From Lutjanus erythropterus (lineage: Eukaryota > Chordata > Actinopteri > Lutjaniformes > Lutjanidae), in contig CM034604.1 in assembly GCA_020091685.1 (NCBI GenBank), positions 8,041,682 through 8,105,681 on the forward strand: a stretch of 64,000 nucleotides of DNA. Direction: 5' to 3'. Made by a program: the position numbers and the translations under genes. Under the pieces are notes generated by a model that saw nothing but the letters and a program-made list of their open reading frames with translations, had not been told where the DNA came from and searched no databases. Shown here one piece after another: positions 23,001 through 34,249 of the stretch (its first letter is position 1; each line of letters starts with the position of its first letter).

Positions 23001-26000
23001 AACTACATTTTTGACTTGGGGGTGAAATGTCCCTTTAAATCTGCAACAGAAAAGTAATCAATATGAATTCAGATGCCTAACTATTGACACAAAACAGATA
23101 TTAATGAACAGTGAATTTATATCTTATCAATACCATGGAAATAATACAGGATCCTGAAAATTTTAAGAGTAGGACTGGGGATGAATTGTGATCATACTAG
23201 AGCTGCAACAATTATTTATGAATATTTTTCACCATTTTCTGACATTTTATACTATTAATCAATTAACCAATTGAAAATAACTGTTAGCTGCAGTCCTAGA
23301 TCACACAGCTCTATGATAACTTCGTAAGAAGACTAGTCTGCAAATGTAGCTTACCTTGAGGTTTTTGAATATACCAGCAGCAACTTTCAGGCTCCGGTGA
23401 ACATCTTTCGCTTCAGCCTCCGTTATGCTGAAGGCAAACATGACAGTAAAAAATATAAAAGTATTTTAAAAATCTATGATTAGTCAAAATATGATGGATT
23501 TCACATAAACAGACCAAAAAAAACACACTTACTTTTCCTTCCCTGCTAATCTTGAGGCAAATTTGGTGTACCAGAGGGCTACATTGAAGGCCATGGAGAC
23601 CAGTTCAAAGACTGCATCCTGCTGAGCACTGGGAGGAGAGCAGGGACAGATGGTGGGTTACAGACTGGTATGAACACACAAGTAGACAATGATAAAATTA
23701 TAAATGAAAACCGGCAGTGCAAGACACAGCCCAATGTGGCTGCAGGTGTTGGTTTTCCAGGGTAAAAACTATGATCAGACAGTCTGCGTCTGTCTTATAA
23801 GCCTTTGTGGTAAAAATGTAATTAAGTTCAAGGAGCTGGGTAGGACTTTCACACAGGATTAGACTCGATAACATAGTGATAATATTGATGTTAGATGTTT
23901 GTCTGCATGTTCCCTGGATTGCCACAAGTCATGAGTAAGAATAAAAACAACAGGATTCTTTTCTGTGTTATGAGGGAATGTTTTTTGTGATCAGTTCTGC
24001 CCACAATTCCGTAACAGCTCTGAAATTAAAATATGAATAAAACATCTTTCACTGGCCTCCTGAAAAGCACTTTCCTTCTGCCCTCTTTAAAATTGTGACC
24101 CATCCACGTATCATTCAACTGTGACAACTCAGCCTTTGTTTTTACCTTGGTGTGTTTCCTTGTAAGGTGTCAGTCCACTTGAAGTTCTGGATGAACCTCA
24201 TCTTGTTCTCCTGTGAAGTTCCATCCAAGGATGAGATAAAGCCTGTTGTATCATCAACCATGTTTAAAAAAACAGAGAAGCAGCTGGTTAGGTGCAAAGC
24301 AAAATCAAAAAAGGAAATGTTAGAAGGCAAAGGAGGAGAAACACAATTTACAATAAATAACAAAACAATAAATATATGAAGTTACTTTTTTCAATCAGTG
24401 TTTAGACTCTTCAACATCTAGATCTGCCCTCAGGTATGTTAAAGAATGCAAAAATGATCTTATCCCAGTCTGGCAGCACCATACGCAGCATATTTTCTAT
24501 CCACTTGTTCCAAATCTTTATTGAAGCAATATGATGGTCACACTGACTGAGATATTCAAGCTGAAGACCTCATGTTTTTATGACCGCTATGTTTCATCAA
24601 ATACAGATGTTTTGCACACATTACTTCAAATTTCGCCTCGTCCCATGGGGTATCCTGTGAAACTTTGGGATCTCTTAAAATATAGTTCTGTTGGTCTGAA
24701 CAATGGGCTTCATGCAAGAGCCAAAGGTACAAACAGATTTCTTCTTAGTTGTTTGTATGAACGATTTCAAAGAACTTTTCATATTCACCAATTTTGTTAT
24801 ATTCTGAATTTCCTCAAAGATGCAAACACAATTAATAAGTGGTCCAGATCTGTCGTAGGACATGCAACTGACAGATTGTATATTTCATTACTTTGAAGCA
24901 ATTATGAATTTTAAAATCTGTATGTACAAATTACACTTTGTAGTTAACATTATTCTGCTTGACTCTGCAGTTTGAATAATTTTGAATTTAATCATACAGC
25001 CTCACAATATCATCATCATTAATTTAAATTGGCTGTAACTATTACTGTCAAGCCTACTGGCCGTATCTTCACATGCAAGTTTATGCAAGTTGCTGACAGT
25101 CCAACATCACCTATTATAGCATGTATTCTGTCATCCATCTCCATGATGGAGACTTTCCAAGTTCTCCTTGACCCGTTCCTCTGGTTGAAATTATCAATTG
25201 TTTTTGCTGAGGGGAGACATTTTATTTTTGCGTGTTTATTTGAAGCTATTTTCATATGGAACAATTTCTTCTTTGTTTCAGTGATAGTGTTACCCTCAGG
25301 TGACACAACATTAACAGTATGTTATTTTTTCCCATTCCATTTAGCAGGTCCCTTAATTCCACACTTAAAATGACAGACTTTCCTTCAGTCATCTCCAAAC
25401 TTAAGTTCTTCTTTCCTTTATTAGATAAAACAGCCAAAGATCTGACAGGGAGACAGAAGGGGGTTAGCAACCATTTTTGATACCAGGAATGAACACTTGC
25501 AGAAATATGGGTCAGAATCTTTATTCTGTATTGCTTGTTTTTCTACATGCTGCAACTTTTATCACCAAGATGTTTCATTTCTGTCTATTTATTTTTTGTA
25601 AATATGTGTCAGTCTTTAATTTTTATATATGTATGACAACAAGCACCATTTAAGGATGATGCAACTACAATCTTGAATCATTACGTGGTATTGCAGTTGG
25701 GTTTATAAAGAGTACAGTCTAGACCTGCTGTATTTAAAAAGTGCCCTAAGATAAAATTCACATCATTGGACGCTATACTAATAAAGTAGAAAATTAAAAT
25801 AGAAAAGTGTTTAGTTAGAAGCATGCACTGAATCCAACATGGCACACTCATACAAGCTCACCATACCAAAAAAAAGAGAAAGTTAAAATAAGAGTATAAA
25901 AATGTTCCTGCATAAGCCCGATCTTTAAATGAACTGCATGTGTTTGTACTGACAGACCCACCAATGGTTGATGCTGCACTTTGAGGGGTTATAAACAGAC

Positions 26001-27067
26001 AAAAGAATAGATTAGTTTACATATTTGCTGCAGTGTAAATGTACCTTGTAGGAGGGAGAAGTATGCATCTGTGGCATTTTTCATGATCTCAGGGTTGCAG
26101 GTGACATCAGTGAACATCTCCAGCAGCCTAGCCCTGGTTGTCCTCAGGTCACTGAATGTGTCAAAACAAATAACAATCAATTAATTCTCTAAAAATATTC
26201 CATCATTACACTGTTCAAAGTGATTATATCCAACAAGGTTTTGCCGTCTTGTAAGTAGTGATAGACTGACTAATCATTCAACCAATGCATTTTGAGATAA
26301 AGGTCAATAAACAAAAAAATGTCAGGCACATCTGCAGGCAGCCTTGTCAGTGTAGTTGCTGTGCGTGGAACAATGTTAGCACTCCACCTTGTGAGCTCTA
26401 GAAGGGTAGTGACAAACTAGTTTGGAGCCATACACTGTAACTATCATGCATGATGTTGTAAATATTTTACTAAATTTCCTCAGTCCCCATCATTGTTTAT
26501 TAATATGACCATGTTACTCCAATCCTAAACGACAGCAGATATATAATAATGTGGTCACAATCTGAAGTCTACAGCATAACCCATTTTTTCTGTTTCACCA
26601 ACCAACAAAAATTCCACTTAGAACAACAAGTTACTGGCTAAGTTAACCATGTATACTACATTGTAATGATCATGGAATAATGGAATTATATATGGGTTTT
26701 CTTGGTGCTGATGTCAACATTATATATCAACCATTGGCTAGCCCTGCTTTCAAAACATCAGCCATGACCACTGAAAAACCAACATTGGTTGACCAACACT
26801 TGAAAGGTGAAGATGTGAGTGTGATCAGAATATGCCATGGGACATTACTTCAACGTGACAGTAAGCAGAAAGACAGTGCTCTATTTTAGTCCGTGATAAT
26901 GGCCACAGCCACAGTTCAATCTGATAACACTGTTCTCAGTGTATTAGGAGAAGATAAGAGACATACTTGCATATCTTGTTGGCAGCGGGGCTCCCTGCCA
27001 CTCCATAAAAATTAAAGGACACGGGCGCTGTTGCCTTTAGTGGGTTTCTATGAAACCAATGTGCCAT
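14004..27067 (-). CDS. brox: BROX, Bro1-domain protein with C-terminal CaaX box, 12 coding exons, 410 aa
   Basis: Coding exons in transcript order: 27067-26967, 26151-26045, 24242-24146, 23628-23533, 23427-23355, 21559-21454, 20584-20495, 18613-18528, 18421-18340, 17929-17779, 14614-14455 and 14087-14004. All borders are GT/AG and the sum is 1,233 nt, i.e. 410 codons plus stop; human BROX is 411 aa. The protein starts [20 protein letters not shown] and contains [41 protein letters not shown] and [12 protein letters not shown], which track the human protein almost residue for residue. It is essentially a Bro1 domain, known in other family members to bind ESCRT-III CHMP4. It ends in CVVS, a CaaX motif (human CYIS) for farnesylation and nuclear-envelope or membrane targeting. 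Introns carry several transposon remnants. The exon 9 donor was set to T|GTATGT because it keeps the frame into exon 10. Confidence 0.97.
14709..15583. mobile_element. decayed fish DNA transposon with ATTCCAAAAAAGTT-type ends
   Basis: The left end contains ACAACTATGATTCCAAAAAA and the right end, reverse-complemented, contains TTGGATTCCAAAAGAGTTGG, so the termini are inverted. The internal part includes CTCAGCAAGACAATGCCAAG, a phrase I associate with a very common teleost element. All frames are broken. It lies in brox intron 10. Confidence 0.6.
16590..16745 (+). repeat. LINE-like 3' tail
   Basis: GCACTTTGGTCAGCTGTTGT (16681-16700) followed by TTTTTAAATGTGCTATATAA and a TTGGATTGGATTGA end is the shared 3' tail of fish L2-clade LINEs and derived SINEs, by memory. 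No reverse transcriptase is attached. It lies in brox intron 10. Confidence 0.6.
20897..21010 (+). repeat. dispersed repeat GGGGCTGCAACTAACAGTTA
   Basis: This is a member of the widespread teleost family starting GGGCTGCAACTAACGATTA, with ATCGATTTATCTGTCGGTTA and TCGATTAATCAATTAG inside. It lies in brox intron 6, between the 21454 and 20584 exons. Confidence 0.6.
23195..23310 (-). repeat. inverted copy of the GGGCTGCAACTAAC repeat
   Basis: On the minus strand GCTGCAGCTAACAGTTATTTTC runs toward an ATTAATAGTATAAAATGTCAG stretch. A second GAGCTGCAACAATTATTTAT end sits at 23201, so both inverted ends are close together. It lies in brox intron 5. Confidence 0.5.
24243..26044. other. brox intron 2 with two unexplained open frames
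   Basis: Plus-strand frames at 24531-24896 (121 codons) and 25029-25373 (114 codons) and a minus-strand frame at 25019-25306 (95 codons) have no splice context. None resembles a family I recognise. They may be pieces of a decayed element inserted in the intron. Confidence 0.35.
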
Positions 27068-27588
27068 CCTGTGGATGAGGACACACCTAGAGAGGTGGAA
27101 AAATACAGCGTGACAAATAGATCAAGAATTACTTATACTTAACGTATTAACACACTGTTGATAAAACCATAATAGCTTATGTTAAAGTAATGTATTTATT
27201 GAGTGGGCAGCATTAGCTAGCTTGTGTGTCATCTTGGCTAACGTCATTTCACTGATACGTTGCTACAACTAGCTAAGTTAGCGGCCGTGTTAGCATTATC
27301 ACAAGGCACTATTAGCCCCTTCCCATGGTTACCATGCTAAAAAAAATGATACATGGCCTCAGTCGGTACTTTGTGCTTCTATGAGTTGTATTTTTTGATA
27401 ATTATGTCTGCCCGTAGACAAAAGTCCATTACGTAAGCTACGGAGAGCTACAGCTAATAGCTAAGCTAACACTGGCTACACCTAAAAACGTAAACATGTT
27501 TATTTGAAGCGATGTGACAACTGACTTATCATACAGCTAAATAAATGGGCTGAAACTGCTTCAAAATTGTGTAAATTTTACTGTTTAC

Positions 27589-27730
27589 CTGTCGTTCCGC
27601 CGCTGGAGATATGAGATTTGCTAGTCCTTCTGGAAAGTCTGACAGTGACAACAACTTACTTCCGGAAATAAACACGGAGCATAAGCGGACCAATGAGAAC
27701 GCGCGGTTCAGTCACATGACGGAGGAATAT
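27589..27730 (-). promoter_or_regulatory. brox promoter and 5' noncoding exon
   Basis: A minus-strand donor, GACAG|GTAAAC at 27589/27588, ends a noncoding first exon that splices to the acceptor CCACAG|G at 27068, one base before the ATG. Upstream of it lie ACTTCCGGAA (27658-27667), a palindromic ETS/GABP-type site, CCAAT at 27690-27694, CpG-rich GCGCGG, and the E-box-like GTCACATGAC at 27711-27720. This is a typical TATA-less housekeeping promoter. The transcription start was not located. Confidence 0.6.
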
Positions 27731-28284
27731 GCCTCTCTTTTGTTAAATGAGTGGAATGTAATACCTGCTGTTGGGTATGATAGGATTGATGTTTTAATGC
27801 AAAACAAAGAGAGTAAATTTTTGTGTAATAATTTTTTATTACTGTATATACACAAGTGTAGCTTATTTATAGATGCTCAATTTATGGCTTATATGGCTCT
27901 TGTATATGACTTGAAAATCTTCTTTCAATCATTAGACTCAAAAAGAGAAGTTCCTGAAGACCCTGAATTACTTGTTTGACATGTTAATTTAACATCCCTT
28001 ACTGTTAATTTAATATTTTGTTTTTCTATTATTTTATAACACATAGGTACTACAAGTTGCAAGCCAATACCGTTACTTTCCACTATACTGAAGTTACTTT
28101 GCAAATAAGGGTTACTAATACAAAATCTAAATTAACTCATAAAACATATCATAGATTAATTTATCCTGCAGTATAAAATTAGCTCATACTTTTAGCAACA
28201 TGAAAGAGATTAACACATCAATGCATCATTAATTATAATCCAGTAATGTTCATGTGATTCTAAAATGGGCCGTTTTCCACAATG

Positions 28285-28433
28285 ACACTTTTGGTACTTT
28301 TAAGTATATTACTTTTGTACTTTTACTTAAGTAAGATTTTGAATGCAGAACTTTTACTTCTAACAGAATATTTTACAGGTGGGTATTACTACTTTTACTT
28401 AAGTAAAAGCTCTCACTACTTCATCCACCACTG
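28285..28433 (-). mobile_element. hAT-type element fragment ending CCACCACTG
   Basis: The segment carries ACTTTTACTTAAGTAA words and ends TCATCCACCACTG, the reverse complement of a CAGTGGTGGA terminus. The opposite end is missing. Confidence 0.6.
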
Positions 28434-28567
28434 GGTATAACTGTTTTCAAGAGGTGTAAAATTTGTCACCAATATTCTGTCTTTAATTATGTCTTTAAAT
28501 GTTTTGTTTGACAATTTCCTCATTTTTTCCTTGGATGTTTCCTGAAAATAATAAATTTGGTATTAAC

Positions 28568-28770
28568 CAGTGGTGGAATAAGTATTTATATTTTACTTAA
28601 GTAAGAGAACCAATACTATAGTGTACAAACACTGTTACAAGTAAAAAAAAATACAGCATTCAAAATGTTACTTCACTAAAAATACAAAAGCGTTAGCATG
28701 AAAATATACTTAAAGTTAAAAAACATAAAAGGACTCATTCAGCAGAATGGCCCATTTATTTAATATACCA
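28568..28770 (+). mobile_element. hAT-type element fragment starting CAGTGGTGGA
   Basis: The segment starts CAGTGGTGGAATAAGTATTT and continues with ACTTAAGTAAGAG and GTTACTTCACTAAAAATACA. It lies 134 bp from the previous fragment with its terminus facing it. The far end is not recognisable. Confidence 0.6.
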
Positions 28771-30190
28771 ATTATTTTTGAATCTGATGAGACAATAAAA
28801 ATTCAGCCTTTTATTTTTTCCCCATTTGGCAAACATTGAGTGAAACATGAACAGCTATTTCAAGTGATTATCAAGAAAAAAAAATCAAGAAAAGTTGGTC
28901 TCATTCTCAACAACTGTACATCTCACCAACTAAGAAATCATCAAACAACCCACATACATACACACATCTCATATAGTCAGTTTTACTACATACATCTTTG
29001 TGTATCATTGCCATGTTCCTTAAGAACTGATTGTTCTCATCGACATAAAACAGAAGATAATTGATTTCATGATCACATTCAGTTCATATATCTTGACCAG
29101 GAATCTCCATAAGGCACACTAACTTGCACCAACATAAGTTTAAACTATGAATTTGATGCAATCATTTTACCTGTTTGTAAAATGACGATGTTTGTGAAAT
29201 CAGTATTCACATTTTATTTTCCCTCAACATGACTAAAGTCAGTCCCAGAACTACAAGTCCCCAGCATTGACAAATGCATATAAGTACTTAATCAGTGACA
29301 ATAATATCAGTGCACCTGTAAAATCTCTTTTTAAAACAAAGGTAGGCACAAAGAAGCCAACAGAAGGCACTTTTGGTCAGCTTTAAGGCACTAACAGCAA
29401 CAACATGCTTCCTTTCTCATTGTTTTACATTGTAAAAAGGCACTTCAGCTATAGTGGGATTTCTTTTTAAGTTTCACTAACTACTGAATGTACGTCTAAA
29501 AAGGAAAATACACGTTTCCTTCTTATAAAATCCCAGTGGAATTCATTGTGTTCTCATTTTATATCCTAAAATTAACTTCTAATAACAAAGAAGGTGCAAA
29601 TATAGAAACACAGAATGACAGATGAGCTGGTGTTTGCAGAATGAAAAATCTTGGAGCAAGACTCCAAAAGGTCACTTTTCACCTATCAGAAAGTAAATAC
29701 AGTCAACCACCAAAAGAAAAAAAAAAATCAATAAAAGCAGCTCTTGTTGCTGCAACAAGGGATCAATACAGTCAGAAGGTTGATTAAATAAATGTAGTCA
29801 GCTGACCTCACCTAAAAAGGTTATAACAGGCAGAAAGTGACACAAGTAACACAAATTCCTGTTACGTGCATGATATCATGCATGACATTAAACTCATCTT
29901 CACACTTTTCCCTCTATGTAAGATTGTCAAACACAATTTGATTAAACCTCTAATTCTGGACACTACATGTGCCTTTTTGTTGTTGCACTTCAGAAATCGT
30001 ACCGTAAAAAGCACGTGTGAAAAAACATTGCAACTGAATGGTCCATGAAAGCAACACAAGACAATAATTCACCACAAACACATTGAGCTTTGTGTTAATA
30101 AAGATCCTGTGCAGTGTCCTCAGTTGGGGGTCGACCTCACATGCTTCACATGTTTTTTTTCCCCCAAAATTTTGGGAAGCTATTTTGCTC
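28771..30190. other. gene-free stretch between brox and mgat2
   Basis: AT-rich DNA with no exon, RNA gene or clear repeat structure that I can support. Confidence 0.4.
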
Positions 30191-30362
30191 ATATGTTTTG
30201 GTAACTTTTTATGCCCTTAAGTGATAGGACAGCCAAAGACATGACAGAAAATGGAGAGAGACAGTGGGGGAATGACAGCGAAGGGCTGCAGGCAGGAGCT
30301 GAGCCCACGCTCGCTGCAGGGAACCCACACACGCTCCACCCAGGCGCCCCAACACACTGTAA
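30191..30362 (+). repeat. dispersed repeat with degenerate tRNA-like end
   Basis: GCCCTTAAGTGATAGGACAG, then AAATGGAGAGAGACAGTGGG, GCTGCAGG and a final CACCCAGGCGCCCCAAC, follow the order of a common teleost repeat that ends in a tRNA-like ACCAGGCGCCCC box. The copy is diverged. Confidence 0.5.
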
Positions 30363-30479
30363 ACTTAAAGGCATTTCAAAGTTGTGTGTTGGAGTTTGTT
30401 AAATCCTAAATCTTCACACCAAAATTTTCATTTTCACTAATGTATATACATTCCAAGTATCAGTTTCCTTGTGTACTAA

Positions 30480-31025
30480 TTAACATATTGGCTAAAAAAC
30501 TGATATATCTGTAAACCATGATTATCGACTCAATATCAGCCTATCACAGCTGTATATGCTGTCTATATTGGTTTTGGCGTATATGTTGTCTATATCCATC
30601 TTTTTTTTTTCAAAATAGCACATAACGTAGATCTTTAGTTGGTAGCTTTATAAGCAGAATTTTACCTATACTATATAAATTCCGGTATAAAATATACATT
30701 TTTCTCTATTTGTGTGTTTTAAATTCGTATTTATAAATATTAAAAATAAAGGTGAAAGTTTACAGTTTCAGTGCCCTGATATCATTTTGTTTATGGCTAA
30801 ATTGTAAAATGTCTGGCCCACATTATATATCTTTGTTACATATTTCTGAAGGATCATCACAAAAAATCTGTTTCTGCAGTATATATATTGTATTCTGTGT
30901 AAAGAATATTGGCCCATGTATTGATATTGGAATTATTTACTCCATAATATTGCTATAAGCTCAAAAAAATCCATCCATCTGGCCCTAATATCGGCCCTGA
31001 AAAAAACCTTATCGGTCGACCCCTG
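30480..31025 (-). repeat. diverged repeat with TATCGGTCGACCC end
   Basis: The right end TTATCGGTCGACCC, preceded by GGCCCTAATATCGGCCCTG, is a familiar fish repeat terminus. Upstream sequence contains related words such as ACTGATATATCTGTAAACC. The left limit is uncertain. Confidence 0.45.
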
Positions 31026-31447
31026 TTCTTAGCCAAGGAAATATATTTGCTAATAAATTTTCAAATTAGTGCATGTGTATGCACACACTGACGTAGTTTA
31101 CTCTTACGTCTCCATCACTGTGCAATAAATCTCATCTAATGTTTTGGCTTGTATAACACCCAGAGATAAACAAACCTGCTGACATTAAATTGAACAGAGT
31201 GCGCAAGCTCAAATGCATTACACACAACAAAAGTCTTTGGCAACTGTGCAGCTTTGGTGATTAAAAACAAAAGATCCTCAAACACGTTGAGCCGTGTACA
31301 TGCAGCATGCTTGGACTTGATTTGGTCCTGCTTCTCAGAAGACCTCGCTGGAAGACACGAACACACTGCGGCCTCTGAAACCCTGAAAAGTTGTGTATGA
31401 ATGGCACATCTGCAGAATGGCAACAAACATTTTTACTTAGAGGAAAG

Positions 31448-32707
31448 TTATATTTTGGCGTAGTTCTTGCACAGAATATGGTCTCGAATGTCTCCCCATC
31501 CTCCGTTCTTCATGTGCGCCTTGTGCTCCACTGGCTCAGCACCACTAAGAGCAAGAGCTGGAGGGAAGAGGCCGTCCTTGATCGTTTGAAGGCCCTCCTC
31601 GACCTTCTGCGTGGCCCATTCCGGTCTGCAGTTCTCCTTTTGGTGCAGGCCACAGTCCCCTGTGTGGAGAACCCTGGAGCCCTGCGCAACGAGCACCTTG
31701 AGGGGCTTTGATATGCAGGCCCCCGACAGGTGCTGCAGAGTCCAGTCCCAGTTATAGTCGTCATACGTGCAGTATTCGTTGTTGCAGCCCATCAGTTTGT
31801 AGTACACCTCCCTGGAGATGGCCATGCCTATGTTGTGTTTAGTGGACATCCACCCGGTGGTCAACACCTGATTGGACAGTCTGTTGAAATCAGTCAGGCC
31901 GTTGTGGTTCCCCAAGGCGAGCATGTCACAATCTGGACAGCTGCTCTTCCTGAACTCTATCATAGATTTATAGAAATGGTAAAAGTCAGGTAGGATGTAG
32001 TTATCTTCCTCTAGGAAGATGACAAATCCACTGTAGCCCTGCATCGCCTGCACCCGCTCCCACACGAAGTGCAGCTTCCACCACCAGTGGTGTTTGGTCT
32101 GGGTGATGAAGGCCTCCCTGTAGTGCCCGTAGGAGTCAGGGTGTTCTGCGTTGAGGCATCCTGTTTTGAGAGCGTCGTCCTTGGATATGTCTCGGGGACA
32201 GTCCCGCGGATCCTGCCCAGGAAACTCACTGGGATACAGCTGAGTGCTGAAGGGGAAATAAATCTGCAGCACTTTGCAGAAAGTTATCCCTTGCACAATG
32301 GCGTTTATTTCCTCAGTGAAATAGTCATGGCTGAAGATGAGGAGGAAGCTGTGCACCTCTGCAGCTTTCTCCAGCGACTTGATGAGCAGTCTGAGGTACT
32401 CGGGCCTGTTGTGGACCTGCACGACCAGCACCAGCTGAGGCTCCCCTGGAAACTTGTCCGCATTGTGGACACACTGCTTGTAATTGGCGTTGTAAACGGA
32501 CTGAGTCAGCTCTGGCAGAGAGGCGAAGCTGAACTTGAAGGTGTCAGCAGAATGACCGCCCTGATGTACCTGACCCACGTTACTGCTCGGCCCACTTGAG
32601 TCACTGTCGTTGACTAACAACACACGTGTGGAAAACAGCAGAGTCACGACTACAAAGGAAACACCCAGCAGCACCAGGAGATTCTTTTTGAGCAGCCGAA
32701 CCCTCAT
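31448..32707 (-). CDS. mgat2: MGAT2, alpha-1,6-mannosyl-glycoprotein 2-beta-N-acetylglucosaminyltransferase, 419 aa
   Basis: This enzyme adds GlcNAc in beta-1,2 linkage to the alpha-1,6 mannose of the N-glycan core in the Golgi, opening the way to complex glycans (GT16 family). The coding region is a single exon, as in mammals. The start is MRVRLLKKN, which aligns with human MRFRIYKRK; its ATG has A at -3. Residues about 9-31 form the type II membrane anchor, followed by a variable stem. The catalytic domain shows LVLVVQVHNRPEYLRLL (93-108), DPRDCPRD (166-173), the HHWWWKLHFVWERV block (206-219), metal-site FLEEDNYILPDFYH (231-244), YDDYNWDWTLQ (315-325) and a C-terminal NGGWGDIRDHILCKNY (401-416). 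At 419 aa it is shorter than human (447), mostly in the stem. The frame is open 52 codons further upstream, but that part is unlike the family and is taken as 5' UTR. Confidence 0.97.
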   Translation of the reverse strand: MRVRLLKKNLLVLLGVSFVVVTLLFSTRVLLVNDSDSSGPSSNVGQVHQGGHSADTFKFSFASLPELTQSVYNANYKQCVHNADKFPGEPQLVLVVQVHNRPEYLRLLIKSLEKAAEVHSFLLIFSHDYFTEEINAIVQGITFCKVLQIYFPFSTQLYPSEFPGQDPRDCPRDISKDDALKTGCLNAEHPDSYGHYREAFITQTKHHWWWKLHFVWERVQAMQGYSGFVIFLEEDNYILPDFYHFYKSMIEFRKSSCPDCDMLALGNHNGLTDFNRLSNQVLTTGWMSTKHNIGMAISREVYYKLMGCNNEYCTYDDYNWDWTLQHLSGACISKPLKVLVAQGSRVLHTGDCGLHQKENCRPEWATQKVEEGLQTIKDGLFPPALALSGAEPVEHKAHMKNGGWGDIRDHILCKNYAKI

Positions 32708-33120
32708 TTTCCCCAAAGCTAAAACAGACTTTGAAAGACAAAAGCGACGGCTTTCATTCACCTTATGGCGCTCATTGTAAACTTTCCGACACCGTGTCCT
32801 CGAGCGCTGAAACTGCAACTTTAAAAGCAGCCCGACGTCGCGTGCCTTCAACCAAAATGTCAAACGCTGCTCGGCGGCTGCTTCTCCTCTCGCAGGACCG
32901 TGTTTCCACTTGAAAACCGTGTCATTTGCCAGACAGCCGCTTGTTTTTTACCACCTGTGGAAAGAGGAGAACAAAGCGAGCTGAGTAAAACCGAGCATTA
33001 TGAGTTAATTTGACGTTAAAAAAGACGCTGATTCGCCGCGGTTAGCTTAATTCGACTTACCGCAAACTAGGTGAAAAGTGTCAACAGGCTCACACCAGGA
33101 AGAGGATGATGGGACTATGA
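32708..33120 (-). promoter_or_regulatory. mgat2 5' leader with a small intron and CpG-containing start region
   Basis: The minus strand has a donor TTGCG|GTAAGT (33061/33060) and an acceptor TTCCACAG|GTGG (32955/32954), giving a 106-bp intron in the 5' UTR. CpG dinucleotides are dense from 32760 to 33070 compared with the surrounding DNA, as expected for a housekeeping promoter. Confidence 0.6.
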
Positions 33121-33765
33121 AACATCTACAACTTATTGACTGCTGACGTGTACAATCCAGCCAACGGGGGAGAGACTGAGCTCCTGCTCAACGAATCACT
33201 GTCCTACCTATAGTTGTGTCACATGAGAAGGAAATGTAAATCAGGCTACATTTGAATACTAAACAGTAGGAAAGTGTCCTACAAGTACGGGAGACAAGGG
33301 TAACATGAGACACTTTTTACATTACTTCAAAGGAAAGTGTATTTGTTTCAAACAATATATACCTCAGTTGTTGTTTTTTTACCTGTGGAAGTAACCTTAT
33401 TATGGTTTTATAACATATATATTTTTTAAAAAGTTAGTCATATGACATGTCTTGCAAAAAACACAGTGGCAAACTCAGGCTGTCTGAGGGACAAGGGCAA
33501 AAAAAACTAAAGCAGGCACCAGGTGTCTGAGGTGGGGCACCAGCGCACCAAAAGTCATGATGCAATCATGTTAAAACAGTTCCAAACTGGTTTTGATTGA
33601 AATTGTTTTGGTATGTGGTTTAGAGATTAAACCCAGACCCTTATCAGTTATAACTGTTTACATTCTTGGAAGCTTTACCTTTCGTAAATGTCTCTTTTCC
33701 AGCATAAGTTTAATATTTTTTTCTTTTAAAAAAGGTATAGGATTATACACACTCATAACACACTC
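33121..33765. other. gene-free stretch upstream of mgat2
   Basis: AT-rich sequence with no exon or recognisable repeat. Confidence 0.4.
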
Positions 33766-33990
33766 ATCCTTCCAGGATTTCGTCGTCTTTTTTCAGGATT
33801 GTTGCAGCCTAAAATGCCTGATTTCCTGGCAGCTTTTCTTAAAAAAAAATTGCGATGCATGTTGCAGTGTTTTAAGTGTAGTTTTTGCAATGAAATTGCA
33901 GGAGACAGTGAAAAAGTTTTTTGTTTTTGTTTTGTTTTTTCTTTTCTTTTGTCTTTTTTTTTCTAATTCATTAAAAATCAAAGGCAACAG
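33766..33990 (+). repeat. dispersed repeat, copy 1 (partner at 61985-62150)
   Basis: CATCCTTCCAGGATTTCGTC, then TTTTTTCAGGATTGTTGCAG, AAAATGCCTGATTTCCTGGC and GCGATGCATGTTGCAGTGTTT align in order with a second copy 28 kb away on the same strand. The 208-codon frame spanning 33593-34219 is low-complexity Phe/Leu/Lys-rich and is not taken as a gene. Confidence 0.6.
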
Positions 33991-34218
33991 GGGGAATAAA
34001 ACTGAGTGTTCCCAAAAAGTACAGGATTACAAAATTCGAATGAAAAAATATGCTTTTCTTTTTGGAATGCCCCACCAGATTTACTTCTTCTTTTACAAAA
34101 GCAAAATCTTTTTGGAGCATAAACTCAGTAAAAACAGTGACCGCAGAAGACTGCTAAATGTCAATAACAGTGACACATCTTGTGTGACAAATTTAAAAAG
34201 TAAAACTACAATAGAATA

Positions 34219-34249
34219 ATAATGAATCATTACGATAATGATTCATTAT
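34219..34249. repeat. perfect 14-bp inverted repeat with 3-nt loop
   Basis: ATAATGAATCATTA, spacer CGA, then TAATGATTCATTAT form a perfect hairpin or near-palindrome. The arms contain TGAATCA and TGATTCA, which resemble AP-1-type sites. Confidence 0.8.

Noticed and set aside
27611..27979. 122-codon plus frame starting at the brox promoter, considered as divergent aida
   Set aside because: It does not resemble AIDA or another known protein; it probably arises by chance in the promoter and flanking DNA.
32069..32599. 176-codon plus frame
   Set aside because: Antisense shadow of the mgat2 coding exon.
33593..34219. 208-codon plus-strand frame
   Set aside because: Low-complexity Phe/Lys/Leu sequence from T- and A-rich DNA overlapping a dispersed repeat; no motif and no splice context.
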